From NCBI GenBank assembly GCA_946537885.1, contig CAMNGC010000005.1, positions 1 to 64,000 on the forward strand: 64,000 nucleotides of DNA. Reading direction: 5' to 3'. Of the stretch, positions 44,857-54,210 are shown piece after piece (the stretch's first letter is position 1; every line of letters starts with the position of its first letter). The notes below the pieces were generated by a model. It did no database searches, was not told the DNA's origin, and worked only from the letters and a program-made list of their open reading frames with translations. Origin of the DNA: an uncultured Clostridia bacterium (lineage in GTDB: Bacteria > Bacillota > Clostridia > Saccharofermentanales > Saccharofermentanaceae). The translations under genes and the position numbers were made by a program.

Positions 44857-46194
44857 ATGTTTGAGAACATGAATGAAGAACAGGCAAGACAGGAGATCCT
44901 CGGAATGGTTTCCGAGTATTGTGACAAGTATCATGCCAAGGCAGAGTACAAGAAGGGTGACAGGATCCCTTATGCCAGAAGAGTCTATGATCACGATGAG
45001 ATGGTAAATCTCGTTGACAGCTCTCTGGAGTTCTGGCTCACCTCCGGCAGATATACAGATGAATTCGAGAAGGCTTTCGGCGAATATCTGGGTGTCAGAT
45101 TCGTATCTCTCGTCAACTCCGGTTCATCCGCTAACCTGGGCGCATTCATGGCACTGACAAGCCCCCTGCTCAAGGATCGTAAGATCAATCCCGGTGATGA
45201 AGTCATCACTGTGGCAGCAGGCTTCCCTACTACGGTAACACCTGTTATCCAGTACGGTGCGATCCCTGTATTCGTAGACGTTACGATCCCTCAGTACAAT
45301 ATCGATGTAACTAAGCTGGAAGAGGCTTTGTCCGAGAAGACAAAGGCCGTTATGATCGCGCACACACTGGGTAATCCCTTTGATCTTAAGACCATAAGAG
45401 AGTTCTGCGATAAGCATAATCTCTGGCTCGTTGAGGACAACTGTGACGCTTTGGGTTCCAAGTATACAATTGACGGCGTCGAGAAGTTCACGGGAACTAT
45501 AGGTGACATCGGAACATCCTCTTTCTATCCTCCGCACCATATGACAATGGGTGAGGGAGGCGCTATCTATACCAACAATCCTATCCTTCATAAGGCCATC
45601 CGCTCCATGAGAGACTGGGGAAGAGACTGTGTTTGCCCTTCCGGCCGCGACAATCTCTGCGGTCACAGATTCGACGGCCAGTACGGTGAGCTGCCTAAGG
45701 GCTACGATCACAAGTATGTATATTCACACTTCGGCTACAATCTCAAGGCTACTGATCTTCAGGCTGCAGTCGGTTGCGCTCAGCTTAAGAAATTCCCCTC
45801 CTTCGTTGAGAAGAGGATCCACAATTTTGACAGACTCAAGGCGGCTCTCGCAGGTACTGAAGATAAGCTCATCCTGCCGGAGGCAGCGCCCAATGCGAGA
45901 CCTTCCTGGTTCGGCTTCCTTATCACCTGTAAGGAGGGAACCGATAGAACAAAGGTCGTTCCTTATATCGAGTCCAAGGGCGTTCAGACGAGAATGCTCT
46001 TTGCCGGTAACCTGACTAAGCACCCCTGCTTCGACGAGATGCGTGCATCGGGCAAGGGCTACAGGATCGTCGGCGATCTTAAGAATACTGACAGGATCAT
46101 GGCGGATACATTCTGGGTTGGCGTCTATCCCGGAATGACAGACGAGATGATCGACTACATGGCGCAGACGATAAAGGAAGCACTGGAAGCATAA
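44857..46194 (+). CDS. rfbH: CDP-4-keto-6-deoxyglucose 3-dehydrase (E1)
   Basis: A 445-residue PMP-dependent DegT-fold enzyme. In place of the usual PLP-binding Lys it has His in 'SSFYPPHHMTMGEGG', the E1 hallmark that converts a transaminase fold into a 3-dehydrase. 'GDEVITVAAGFPTTVTP' and 'CDALGSKYTI' are typical. The 'CVCPSGRDNLCG' segment may help bind the iron-sulfur cluster. The partner reductase E3 (rfbI/ddhD) is not in this window. Confidence 0.93.
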   Translation: MFENMNEEQARQEILGMVSEYCDKYHAKAEYKKGDRIPYARRVYDHDEMVNLVDSSLEFWLTSGRYTDEFEKAFGEYLGVRFVSLVNSGSSANLGAFMALTSPLLKDRKINPGDEVITVAAGFPTTVTPVIQYGAIPVFVDVTIPQYNIDVTKLEEALSEKTKAVMIAHTLGNPFDLKTIREFCDKHNLWLVEDNCDALGSKYTIDGVEKFTGTIGDIGTSSFYPPHHMTMGEGGAIYTNNPILHKAIRSMRDWGRDCVCPSGRDNLCGHRFDGQYGELPKGYDHKYVYSHFGYNLKATDLQAAVGCAQLKKFPSFVEKRIHNFDRLKAALAGTEDKLILPEAAPNARPSWFGFLITCKEGTDRTKVVPYIESKGVQTRMLFAGNLTKHPCFDEMRASGKGYRIVGDLKNTDRIMADTFWVGVYPGMTDEMIDYMAQTIKEALEA

Positions 46195-46200
46195 GATCAT

Positions 46201-46752
46201 ATGATAGAGAAGATCGGAAGAACAGTATGGCATATAATCAGCAGTATCATAATCGGGTGCTTTAATCTTATCTTACGTCCTTTCGGCAAAAAGCTCGAAA
46301 AAGAGCAGGAGAGATCGCTTCTGCAGTTCTTCAAATTCGCTTTCGTAGGCGTATCCAATACGATAGTTTCCTATCTGCTAAATATCATCACACTGTTGAT
46401 CCTCGGCAAGCTCGGGGTCCTTCAGGATTATGATATTTATATTGCCAACACGGTGGCCTTTTTCCTGTCTGTCCTTTGGTCCTTCTTCTGGAACAACAGA
46501 TATGTCTTCAAGGCAGACGAGAATGCCGAGAAGCGAGTCTGGTGGAAGACCCTTATCAGGACTTATCTGGCATATGCCTTTACCGGTCTGGTATTAAGTA
46601 ATGTCGTCTCGCATATATGCGTAAAGATATTAGGTATCAATAAATTCATCGCACCGATAATCAATCTGGTGATCAGCGTGCCCATCAATTTTATTTTGAA
46701 CAAGTTCTGGGCCTATAGACAGAAAGATAAAATAATAACAGAAGAGGTGTAA
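46201..46752 (+). CDS. GtrA-family membrane protein
   Basis: A 183-residue protein with four membrane segments (residues about 45-65, 80-98, 120-140, 145-165) and the GtrA signature 'LLQFFKFAFVGVSNTIVSYLL' (in part) and 'FWNNRYVFKA'. GtrA proteins are thought to flip lipid-linked sugars. Located between the CDP-sugar genes and the aldolase, and paired with the GT2 at 51872, as in gtrAB systems. Confidence 0.88.
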   Translation: MIEKIGRTVWHIISSIIIGCFNLILRPFGKKLEKEQERSLLQFFKFAFVGVSNTIVSYLLNIITLLILGKLGVLQDYDIYIANTVAFFLSVLWSFFWNNRYVFKADENAEKRVWWKTLIRTYLAYAFTGLVLSNVVSHICVKILGINKFIAPIINLVISVPINFILNKFWAYRQKDKIITEEV

Positions 46753-46756
46753 ATAT

Positions 46757-48358
46757 ATGAGAACGATCAGTCTTTTGGATTGTACGTTGAGAGACGGCGG
46801 CTACGTAAACGATTGGAAATTCGGTCACAATAACATCGTGAGCATTTTCGAGCGACTTGTTGCCGCCGGAGTTGATTTTATCGAGATCGGTTTTATCGAT
46901 CAGGCAAGACCTTATGATGCGGACAGAGCTATCTTCCCGGATGCAAAGTCCATCAATAGGACTTTCGCCAATCTTGATAAGGGTAATTCGAAGATCGTCG
47001 CTATGATCGATTACGGTCACGCGGATATCGACAAGATCTGCCCTAAGAGTGAGAGCTGCATTGATGCCATCCGTGTCATCTTCAAGAAGCACTTAAGACG
47101 CGAGGCACTGGATTTTGTAGCGAAAGTAAAGGCTCTGGGCTATGATGTTTTCGCTCAGCTCGTATCCATTACAAGCTACGAGGATGATGAGCTTATGGAT
47201 CTTATCTCCCTGGCCAACGAGGTCGAGCCTTTTGCCGTGTCCATGGTAGACACATACGGTCTATGCCACAGCGATACCCTGATGCACTATTGCGAGATCC
47301 TGGATAAGAACTTAAAGCCTGAGATCTCACTTGGTTACCATGCTCACAATAATTTCCAGCTGGGTTATGCCAACTGTATCGAGATGCTCTGCTACAAAAC
47401 GGAGCGTAAGGTCTTGGTAGACGGCACCATCTTCGGCATGGGCAAGAGCGCAGGCAACTGTCCCCTGGAACTTGTCGCTATGTACTTAAACGGCAGATGC
47501 GGCAAGGAGTATGATATCTATCAGATCCTCGAGGCTGCCGATGCCAATGTCATGAATTTCTACAGGACATCTCCCTGGGGTTATTCGCTCTTCTATTACA
47601 TTGCGGCCAGCAACGACTGTCACCCTAACTATGTCAGCTGGCTGATGAACAAGAGAACGCTCTCCATCAAGTCCGTTAACGAGATCCTGAAGAAGCTCGA
47701 GGGCGAGAAGAAGCTCCTTTATGATGCTTCTCTTATCGAAAAGCTCTATACCGATTATCAGGAAGAACAGAAGGTGAACGATGAAGCCGATATGGCAAAA
47801 CTTAAGGAGGAGTTCACAGGTCACGACATCCTGATTCTGGGTCCCGGTACCAGCGTCAGCGAGCAGGCCGATAAGGTCCGCGATTATGTGATCGCCAATA
47901 ATCCTCTGGTCATCAGCATCAACTTCATACCCGAAGATATCAAGCCTGACTACTGCTTCGTTACCAATGCCAAGAGATTCGTTCAGCTGGCAACAGCGCT
48001 GGCCAAAAATGCTGACACATTCAAGGTTATTGCCACATCTAATGTCACCAAGTCCACTTTCGATTTTGATTACACACTGAAGTATTCGGATCTGCTGGAT
48101 TTCAATGCTCAGATCATCGACAATTCATTCCTGATGCTGCTTAAGGTATTGGTCAAGCTCGGCATCAACAAGGTTGCCTGCGCAGGCTTTGACGGATATG
48201 CAACAGACAACCGCCCCAATTACTTCAATCCCGATATGGAGTACAGCTTCACTTCCAATGAGGCAGATGAGTTGAACCATTATGTTATCGACGAGCTTAA
48301 AAAACTCGCCGGAGACATCAAGATCGGGTTCGTTACAAGATCCTACTATAACGTTTGA
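46757..48358 (+). CDS. DRE-TIM metallolyase (aldolase) fused to a Rossmann-like domain
   Basis: A 533-residue two-domain protein. Residues 1-270 are an HMGL/4-hydroxy-2-oxovalerate-aldolase-like barrel: 'LLDCTLRDGGYVNDW' gives the metal-binding Asp and catalytic Arg, 'GYHAHNNFQLGYAN' the HxH metal ligands, 'DGTIFGMGKSAGNCP' the closing motif. Residues 340-533 form a separate domain starting 'HDILILGPGTSVSEQADKV', reminiscent of MptE/DUF115-like proteins. The reaction is unknown; the setting suggests making or trimming a short oxo-acid used by the TPP enzyme. Confidence 0.82.
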   Translation: MRTISLLDCTLRDGGYVNDWKFGHNNIVSIFERLVAAGVDFIEIGFIDQARPYDADRAIFPDAKSINRTFANLDKGNSKIVAMIDYGHADIDKICPKSESCIDAIRVIFKKHLRREALDFVAKVKALGYDVFAQLVSITSYEDDELMDLISLANEVEPFAVSMVDTYGLCHSDTLMHYCEILDKNLKPEISLGYHAHNNFQLGYANCIEMLCYKTERKVLVDGTIFGMGKSAGNCPLELVAMYLNGRCGKEYDIYQILEAADANVMNFYRTSPWGYSLFYYIAASNDCHPNYVSWLMNKRTLSIKSVNEILKKLEGEKKLLYDASLIEKLYTDYQEEQKVNDEADMAKLKEEFTGHDILILGPGTSVSEQADKVRDYVIANNPLVISINFIPEDIKPDYCFVTNAKRFVQLATALAKNADTFKVIATSNVTKSTFDFDYTLKYSDLLDFNAQIIDNSFLMLLKVLVKLGINKVACAGFDGYATDNRPNYFNPDMEYSFTSNEADELNHYVIDELKKLAGDIKIGFVTRSYYNV

Positions 48359-48371
48359 CGGAGCGGTCAGT

Positions 48372-49031
48372 ATGAGAAAATATGATGCAGTTATCTTCGA
48401 CGTTGACGGCACTCTGCTCGACACATCGGAGGGTATCTTGACAGCGGTAAAGGAAACCGTCGAATATATGGGTTGTAAGCCTTTGCCTGACGATGAATGG
48501 AAGAAGTTCATCGGTCCTCCGGTCGAGTGGTCTTTCGAGGAGCGGATCGGACTTACAGGTGAGAAGAATAAAGAAGCCTGTGCCTATTTCAGGGACAGAT
48601 ACAGTAATCACCATCTCTTTCTGGCTAAGCCCTACGACGGTATCTATGAACTGCTGGACTATCTGAAGGCAAACAATATTGCCATAGCGGTAGCTACTTA
48701 CAAAAAGCAGGATTATACGGATAAGCTGATGCATGAATTCCATTTCGATGAATATGCGGATGTAATCTATGGCTCGGATTATGAGAATAAACTGCTGAAG
48801 TCGGATATAATCAAACTGTGCCTGGACAAGGTCTCGCCCGATGACTATTCGAGAGCCTTGATGGTGGGAGATACCAAGCACGATGCCAGAGGCGCCGAAG
48901 TCATCGGTGCATCTTTCGCCGGTGTATCATACGGATTCGGATTCGGCGCAATAGGCGGCGAGGACATCAATGACTATAAGCACGATATCTATGTTGACGA
49001 CCCCAGGCAGATAATCAGTTTGTTTGAGTAA
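48372..49031 (+). CDS. HAD-superfamily phosphatase, phosphoglycolate-phosphatase-like
   Basis: A 219-residue HAD I hydrolase. Motif I 'VIFDVDGTLLDTSEG', motif II 'VATYKKQ' (Thr), motif III Lys in 'ENKLLKSDII', motif IV 'MVGDTKHDARGAEV'. Start chosen at ATG 48372, with GGAG 8 nt upstream. Likely removes a phosphate from an intermediate of the sugar pathway; substrate not known. Confidence 0.88.
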   Translation: MRKYDAVIFDVDGTLLDTSEGILTAVKETVEYMGCKPLPDDEWKKFIGPPVEWSFEERIGLTGEKNKEACAYFRDRYSNHHLFLAKPYDGIYELLDYLKANNIAIAVATYKKQDYTDKLMHEFHFDEYADVIYGSDYENKLLKSDIIKLCLDKVSPDDYSRALMVGDTKHDARGAEVIGASFAGVSYGFGFGAIGGEDINDYKHDIYVDDPRQIISLFE

Positions 49032-49069
49032 AGATAAAAGAGGAGCGGAGGACTCCGGGAGGTTTATAA

Positions 49070-50893
49070 ATGGAGATCAAGTTAGCGCAATTTGTAGCAG
49101 ACTTTATGGTCGAGCACGGTGTTACCCATAACTTCACGGTTACTGGCGGCGGCGCGATGCATCTGAACGATGCTCTTGGCCACAAGGAAGGACTTAAGAG
49201 TATCTATAATCATCATGAACAGGCTTGCGCCATTGCAGCTGAGGGTTATGCCAGACTGACAGGGAGGATAGCTCTCTGCACGGTCACATCCGGTCCCGGC
49301 GGAACTAATGCCATCACCGGTGTAATGGGCGGCTATCTGGACTCCATCCCCATGTTTGTCCTTTCCGGCCAGGTAAAGCGCGAGACGACAACCTGGTCTG
49401 TTCCGGAGCTTCCTCTAAGGCAGTTGGGCGATCAGGAATTTCCCATTGTTAAGGCCGTTTCTTGTATGACCAAATATGCCGTTATGGTAACAGAGCCGAA
49501 TGATATCCTCTATCATCTTCAGAAGGCTTGGTATCTTGCCAATAACGGCCGCAAGGGCCCGGTCTGGCTCGATATCCCTCTCGATGTCCAGGCTGCCAGG
49601 ATCGACACCGACAATCTGAGGCATTATGACGGAAGCGAAGAAGCAGCTGCCGATCAGGCTGAGCAGAAGCCGATCTATGATACGGCACTGACTGATAAGA
49701 TTCTGTCTAAGATCCATGATGCAAAACGCCCCGTAATGCTCCTTGGCACGGGCGTAAGACTTGCAGGCGCAGAGGCCGAGGTATTAAAGCTTGCAGATAT
49801 GCTTAAGATCCCTGTTGTTACTGCATGGAACGCACACGATCTTATGCCTGATGAGAATCCCTACTATACAGGCCGCCCCGGTACGGTAGGTACCAGAGGA
49901 GGCAACTTCGTAATGCAGAATTCCGATCTGATGCTGGTATTAGGCTGCAGGCTCAACATCAGACAGATCAGTTATAACTACAAAGAGTGGTCACCCGAGG
50001 CCTATAAGATCGTCGTAGAGATCGACGAGGCAGAGCTTAATAAACCAACCGTAAAGGTCGATATGAAAGTACATGCTGACCTCAAGGATGTGGTCACCGA
50101 CTTGCTGACAAAAGACTATGAGGCCAATCCTATCCATGCAGAATGGCTAAAGTGGGGCAGAGATATCGATGCGAAATATCCGGCATGTGCCGAAGGCTAC
50201 AACGATGTCACAAAGCCTATGAATCCTTATGTTTTTATCGACCGTATGACCAGGGTTCTGGCTGATAATGATAAGATGATCTGCGGTAACGGCTCTGCCT
50301 GCGTAGTTACTTTCCAGGCAGCTCACATCAAGAAAGGGACAAGGCTCTTCACCAATTCCGGCTGCGCCGCCATGGGTTATGGCTTCCCCGCAGCTGTCGG
50401 CTGTGCGGTGGCATGTGAGGGCGACCGTGTCATCTGTATCGACGGCGACGGCTCCTTCCAGATGAACATCCAGGAGATGCAGACGGTAATCTATAACAAG
50501 CTGAACCTTAAGACATTTATCATCAACAATAACGGCTATCATTCCATCAGACAGACACAGACAAATCTCTTTAAGCCGCCGATGGTCGGAGTATGTGACG
50601 GTAACGGTTTAAGCTTCCCGGATCTGGAAAAGCTGGCATATGCCTATGGAATGAGATATGTGAAGATCGAGGATAGCAGCGAGATCGAAGAAAAAACAGC
50701 AGAAGTACTGGCGGGCAATGATCCGGTATTGTGCGAAGTGGTAGTTACGGATAAGCAGAATTTCGCTCCGAAGCTTTCTTCTAAAGTGCTGCCTGACGGT
50801 AAGATCGTATCGCCGCCGATAGAGGACATGTTCCCTTTCCTTGACAGGGAAGAGTTCGATGCCATCAAAGCATCGGTTCCCAACAGGGATTAA
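49070..50893 (+). CDS. TPP-dependent acetolactate-synthase-like enzyme (YerE-type candidate)
   Basis: A 607-residue three-domain TPP enzyme. Catalytic Glu in 'NHHEQACAIAAEGYAR', central domain 'PVMLLGTGVRLAGAE', TPP/Mg motif 'GDGSFQMNIQEMQ...NN' near residues 463-490. It is not in a branched-chain amino-acid operon; it sits with rfbFGH. In yersiniose biosynthesis YerE transfers a two-carbon unit from pyruvate to CDP-3,6-dideoxy-4-ketohexose, so that is the favoured role. Acetolactate synthase or another carboligase is the alternative. Confidence 0.83.
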   Translation: MEIKLAQFVADFMVEHGVTHNFTVTGGGAMHLNDALGHKEGLKSIYNHHEQACAIAAEGYARLTGRIALCTVTSGPGGTNAITGVMGGYLDSIPMFVLSGQVKRETTTWSVPELPLRQLGDQEFPIVKAVSCMTKYAVMVTEPNDILYHLQKAWYLANNGRKGPVWLDIPLDVQAARIDTDNLRHYDGSEEAAADQAEQKPIYDTALTDKILSKIHDAKRPVMLLGTGVRLAGAEAEVLKLADMLKIPVVTAWNAHDLMPDENPYYTGRPGTVGTRGGNFVMQNSDLMLVLGCRLNIRQISYNYKEWSPEAYKIVVEIDEAELNKPTVKVDMKVHADLKDVVTDLLTKDYEANPIHAEWLKWGRDIDAKYPACAEGYNDVTKPMNPYVFIDRMTRVLADNDKMICGNGSACVVTFQAAHIKKGTRLFTNSGCAAMGYGFPAAVGCAVACEGDRVICIDGDGSFQMNIQEMQTVIYNKLNLKTFIINNNGYHSIRQTQTNLFKPPMVGVCDGNGLSFPDLEKLAYAYGMRYVKIEDSSEIEEKTAEVLAGNDPVLCEVVVTDKQNFAPKLSSKVLPDGKIVSPPIEDMFPFLDREEFDAIKASVPNRD

Positions 50894-50912
50894 AGCGGGA
50901 GAACACTCTGCG

Positions 50913-51875
50913 ATGACTGACACTGACATGATCACCAAAAGAGCCGTAGTTACAGGCGCTACCGGGATGCTGGGACTGGCGACTATCGACCTTCTTCTTA
51001 AGGAAGGATATGAGGTAGTTGCAGTCATAAGACCGGCATCTTCGAGAGCGGAAAATCTGCCTTCTGATGAGCGCATCCATAAGGTCGAGCTTGACCTCGC
51101 GAAAATAGGAGACCTTAAAGATGAGATGAACAGGAAGGGTCTTAAGGGCGCCGACTTGTTTTTCCATTTTGCCTGGGACGGAACTCACGGTGATTCGCGT
51201 AATGATGTCGATATGCAGATTAGTAATGTTGCCAACGCTATAGCAGCAGTTCGTGCGGCTCACAGCGTAGGATGTACGACCTTCCTGGGGGCGGGATCTC
51301 AGGCCGAATACGGCAGGGTTCCTACAGGGACGAAGCTCAGCGGCAGTACGCCGGTCAATCCCGAGAACGGTTATGGAGCCGGAAAGCTCGCTGCTTATCA
51401 CATGACCAGGATAGAAGCCGAGAAGCTGGGGATGAAGCAGGTTTGGGTAAGGATCTTAAGCACTTACGGGCCTTTTGACGGAATGCATACCATGGTAATG
51501 AGCGGCATCGGCAAGATGCTTCGCGGTGAGAAAGCTTCTTATACCAAAGGCGAGCAGTTGTGGGATTATCTTTATTGTAAAGATGCTGCAAGAGCTTTTT
51601 ATCTTGTTGCAACAAAAGGCCGCCATGGAATCGTCTATACAATAGGATCGGGGCAGGTGCGTCCTCTTGCTGACTATATAAGAGCCATAAGGAATGCTAT
51701 AAATCCGGCTCTTGACATAGGCTTGGGAGAGGTGGAATACTATCCCGGCCAGGTTATGTATTTGTGCGCCGATATCTCGGAGTTGAAGGCGGATACCGGT
51801 TTTGAACCGGAGTACACTTTCGAAGAGGGGATAAAAGAGACAGTCGAGTGGTACAGGGGGAGGTACTGTAGATGA
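50913..51875 (+). CDS. NAD-dependent epimerase/reductase of a CDP-sugar
   Basis: A 320-residue extended SDR. Cofactor motif 'VTGATGMLGLAT', 'GAGSQAEYG' with the Ser, catalytic 'YGAGKLAAY', and 'GSGQVRPLADYIRAI' late in the protein. Start chosen at ATG 50913 with GGGAG 11 nt upstream. As the downstream partner of the TPP enzyme it may reduce the branched keto-sugar (YerF/AbeA-like). It overlaps the GT2 gene by 4 bp. Confidence 0.85.
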   Translation: MTDTDMITKRAVVTGATGMLGLATIDLLLKEGYEVVAVIRPASSRAENLPSDERIHKVELDLAKIGDLKDEMNRKGLKGADLFFHFAWDGTHGDSRNDVDMQISNVANAIAAVRAAHSVGCTTFLGAGSQAEYGRVPTGTKLSGSTPVNPENGYGAGKLAAYHMTRIEAEKLGMKQVWVRILSTYGPFDGMHTMVMSGIGKMLRGEKASYTKGEQLWDYLYCKDAARAFYLVATKGRHGIVYTIGSGQVRPLADYIRAIRNAINPALDIGLGEVEYYPGQVMYLCADISELKADTGFEPEYTFEEGIKETVEWYRGRYCR

Positions 51876-52834
51876 AGAAGATAAGCATATTGATTCCTTG
51901 CTATAACGAGGAACTTAACGTCGAGCCCATGGCTGAAGCGCTCGTTAATATGTTTGCTACGGATCTTCCCAATTATGACTACGAGATCGTTTTTATCGAT
52001 AATGACTCCAAGGACATGACGAGGCCCAAGCTTCGTAAACTCTGCGCTGAGAATAAGAAGATCAAGGCGATCTTTAACGCGAAGAATTTTGGACAGTTTA
52101 ATTCCCCTTACTACGGCATGCTCCAGACCACGGGTGATTGCACCATTTCCATGGTCTGCGATTTCCAGGATCCTGTTGAGATGGTCCCTAAGTATGTCAG
52201 GGAATGGGAAAACGGCTATAAGATCGTCATCGGCATCAAGACTTCGAGCAAGGAGAGCAAGATCATGTATTTCCTGCGTTCCTGCTACTATAAGCTCATC
52301 AAGAAGTTCTCTGATGTTGAGCAGATCGAGCACTTTACAGGTTCGGGTCTTTATGACAAGGCTTTTATCCAGGTCTTGAGGGACCTTAAGGATCCTAAGC
52401 CTTTTCTGCGCGGCATTGTCGGCGAATTAGGCTTTGAGCGCAAGGAGATCCCTTATGAACAGCCCAAGAGAAGAGCCGGCAAGACATCCAACAATTTCTA
52501 CAGATTATACGATGCGGCCATGCTGTCGATTACGTCCTACACGAAGATCGGTCTTCGTATCGCGACTATAGCAGGAGCTATCTTTTCTGCCATCAGCATG
52601 CTTATTGCCATCGTATATCTGATCCTTAAGATATGCATGTGGGATCAGTTCCCTGCAGGTATGGCGCCGGTTACGATAGGTATGTTCGTGATCGCATCGA
52701 TCCAGCTGTTCTTCATAGGACTTTTGGGTGAGTATATCCTCAATATCAACGACCGTGTTATGAACAGGCCGCTTGTTATTGAAGCCGAGCGCATTAATTT
52801 CGATACGGACGAAGAGAAGTCCGAAGAGGCCTGA
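51872..52834 (+). CDS. GT2 glycosyltransferase, GtrB/DPM1-like
   Basis: A 320-residue polyprenyl-phosphate glycosyltransferase. Catalytic GT-A region begins 'ISILIPCYNEELNVEPM', with 'DFQDP' as the metal-binding DXD-like motif, and two C-terminal transmembrane segments (about 225-250 and 262-285) as in GtrB/ArnC. It would load a nucleotide sugar onto undecaprenyl phosphate at the membrane. The donor in this locus may be the CDP-linked branched sugar. Confidence 0.9.
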   Translation: MKKISILIPCYNEELNVEPMAEALVNMFATDLPNYDYEIVFIDNDSKDMTRPKLRKLCAENKKIKAIFNAKNFGQFNSPYYGMLQTTGDCTISMVCDFQDPVEMVPKYVREWENGYKIVIGIKTSSKESKIMYFLRSCYYKLIKKFSDVEQIEHFTGSGLYDKAFIQVLRDLKDPKPFLRGIVGELGFERKEIPYEQPKRRAGKTSNNFYRLYDAAMLSITSYTKIGLRIATIAGAIFSAISMLIAIVYLILKICMWDQFPAGMAPVTIGMFVIASIQLFFIGLLGEYILNINDRVMNRPLVIEAERINFDTDEEKSEEA

Positions 52835-52884
52835 TGGGGATGGCCTCAAGGTAAAGGTTAGGGAAGGGAAACAAGAAAGAACAT

Positions 52885-54210
52885 ATGAAGAGAACATATG
52901 GTATCAGAGAAAAGCTTCTGTTATTCGGGAGCATTTTCCTTATTATGTATGGGCTGTTTTTGATATTTCACATATTAATGGACATGACCGGGCATGACTA
53001 TCCCGACGGCTACTTTCTTTTCTTCCCGGAAGACCGTTTCAAGGACTTCACCAATATTAACAGAGCGGTCGAAAACATGAATCCCTACATCTCGGGGCTG
53101 TCGAACTATCCGCCGTTGATCCTTGTTATGGCATCTTTCTTTTCGCGGATGGGCGATTATACTTCCTACGATATGAATAGTCTTCAGTCGGCGATCCAGG
53201 ATAAGCCTATCTGGCACTCTTTCCTGCTCTTCGTTATCATTTACGTCGTTGCCATGATGGTGATCTGCATCGGTTATTTTGCTCACCGAATGAAGATCAC
53301 CACCAAAGGAGAGAAGCTACCCGCTTCGGTCCTGACGGGAATGATCCTTCTGATGTCCGCGCCCTCGGTCTTCGCGATCGATCGCGGTAATTACATCTTA
53401 TTTGCCATTATCTTTTTTGTGCTCTGGGCGATCCTTGAACATGAAGCACCCGAATCCATGGCGGGACCGGTCTTCGCAGCCTTGTGCGCCGGCGTTAAGA
53501 TCTACCCGATCTATGTGTGTGTGATGTATCTTTTCGATCGTAAATGGAAAAAGCTCTTCGTATGCGTCGGAAGCTTTGCTGCCACGATACTTCTGCCTCT
53601 TGTTTTCTTCAAGGGAAGCTATATCGAGAATCTTCGTGAATTCGTAAGCAGTGCGCTGGGCTTCGGTGACGGCAGCTCTTTCTATTTCCTCTACTTCAAT
53701 GTCGGCATTACCGGTCTTGGCGGTTATCTCTTCAGGATGCTGGGTCTTCATCCGCTGACGGAGCTCATACACTGCGCATGGCTCTGCGCCGGAATCGGTC
53801 TGACCTTGATCGCCGGGCTTCTTATGGCAGAGGAGAAGGCGATCTGGAAGAAGCTTTTGATCGTCTCGGCTCTTATGGTCTTCCTCACACCGAATGCCTA
53901 CCTTTACTGCTCGGCTTTCATGTTGGGTCCTATACTCATCATGCTGGTAGGCGGCGGAAGATTCGAAGGAAAGGATATACCCTATGTTGTATTAAGTGCC
54001 CTGCTTCTTGTTCCCAAGGCATACCATTATCTGCCTGATATGACGGAAGCCGGCATTCCCCTGGAGTACAACACTTTAAGCTGTGCGGTATTATTCGACG
54101 GCTTGCTGTATTTCGCGATAATAGTGTATTATCTTACGGAGAAAATCGCGGCCGATGTCGTAAAACGTAAGAGGGCAAAGCAATCAAATGAGGCTAAAAC
54201 TGTCGGATAA
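52885..54210 (+). CDS. GT87-like (DUF2029) membrane glycosyltransferase
   Basis: A 441-residue protein with about ten membrane segments. An acidic extracytoplasmic loop after the first segment ('GHDYPDGYFLFF') and the central 'DRGNYILFAIIFF' and 'AALCAGVKIYPIYVCV' blocks resemble GT87 lipid-linked mannosyltransferases. It likely transfers a sugar from a polyprenyl-phosphate donor on the outer face. Its 3' end overlaps the next gene by 23 bp. Confidence 0.75.
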   Translation: MKRTYGIREKLLLFGSIFLIMYGLFLIFHILMDMTGHDYPDGYFLFFPEDRFKDFTNINRAVENMNPYISGLSNYPPLILVMASFFSRMGDYTSYDMNSLQSAIQDKPIWHSFLLFVIIYVVAMMVICIGYFAHRMKITTKGEKLPASVLTGMILLMSAPSVFAIDRGNYILFAIIFFVLWAILEHEAPESMAGPVFAALCAGVKIYPIYVCVMYLFDRKWKKLFVCVGSFAATILLPLVFFKGSYIENLREFVSSALGFGDGSSFYFLYFNVGITGLGGYLFRMLGLHPLTELIHCAWLCAGIGLTLIAGLLMAEEKAIWKKLLIVSALMVFLTPNAYLYCSAFMLGPILIMLVGGGRFEGKDIPYVVLSALLLVPKAYHYLPDMTEAGIPLEYNTLSCAVLFDGLLYFAIIVYYLTEKIAADVVKRKRAKQSNEAKTVG

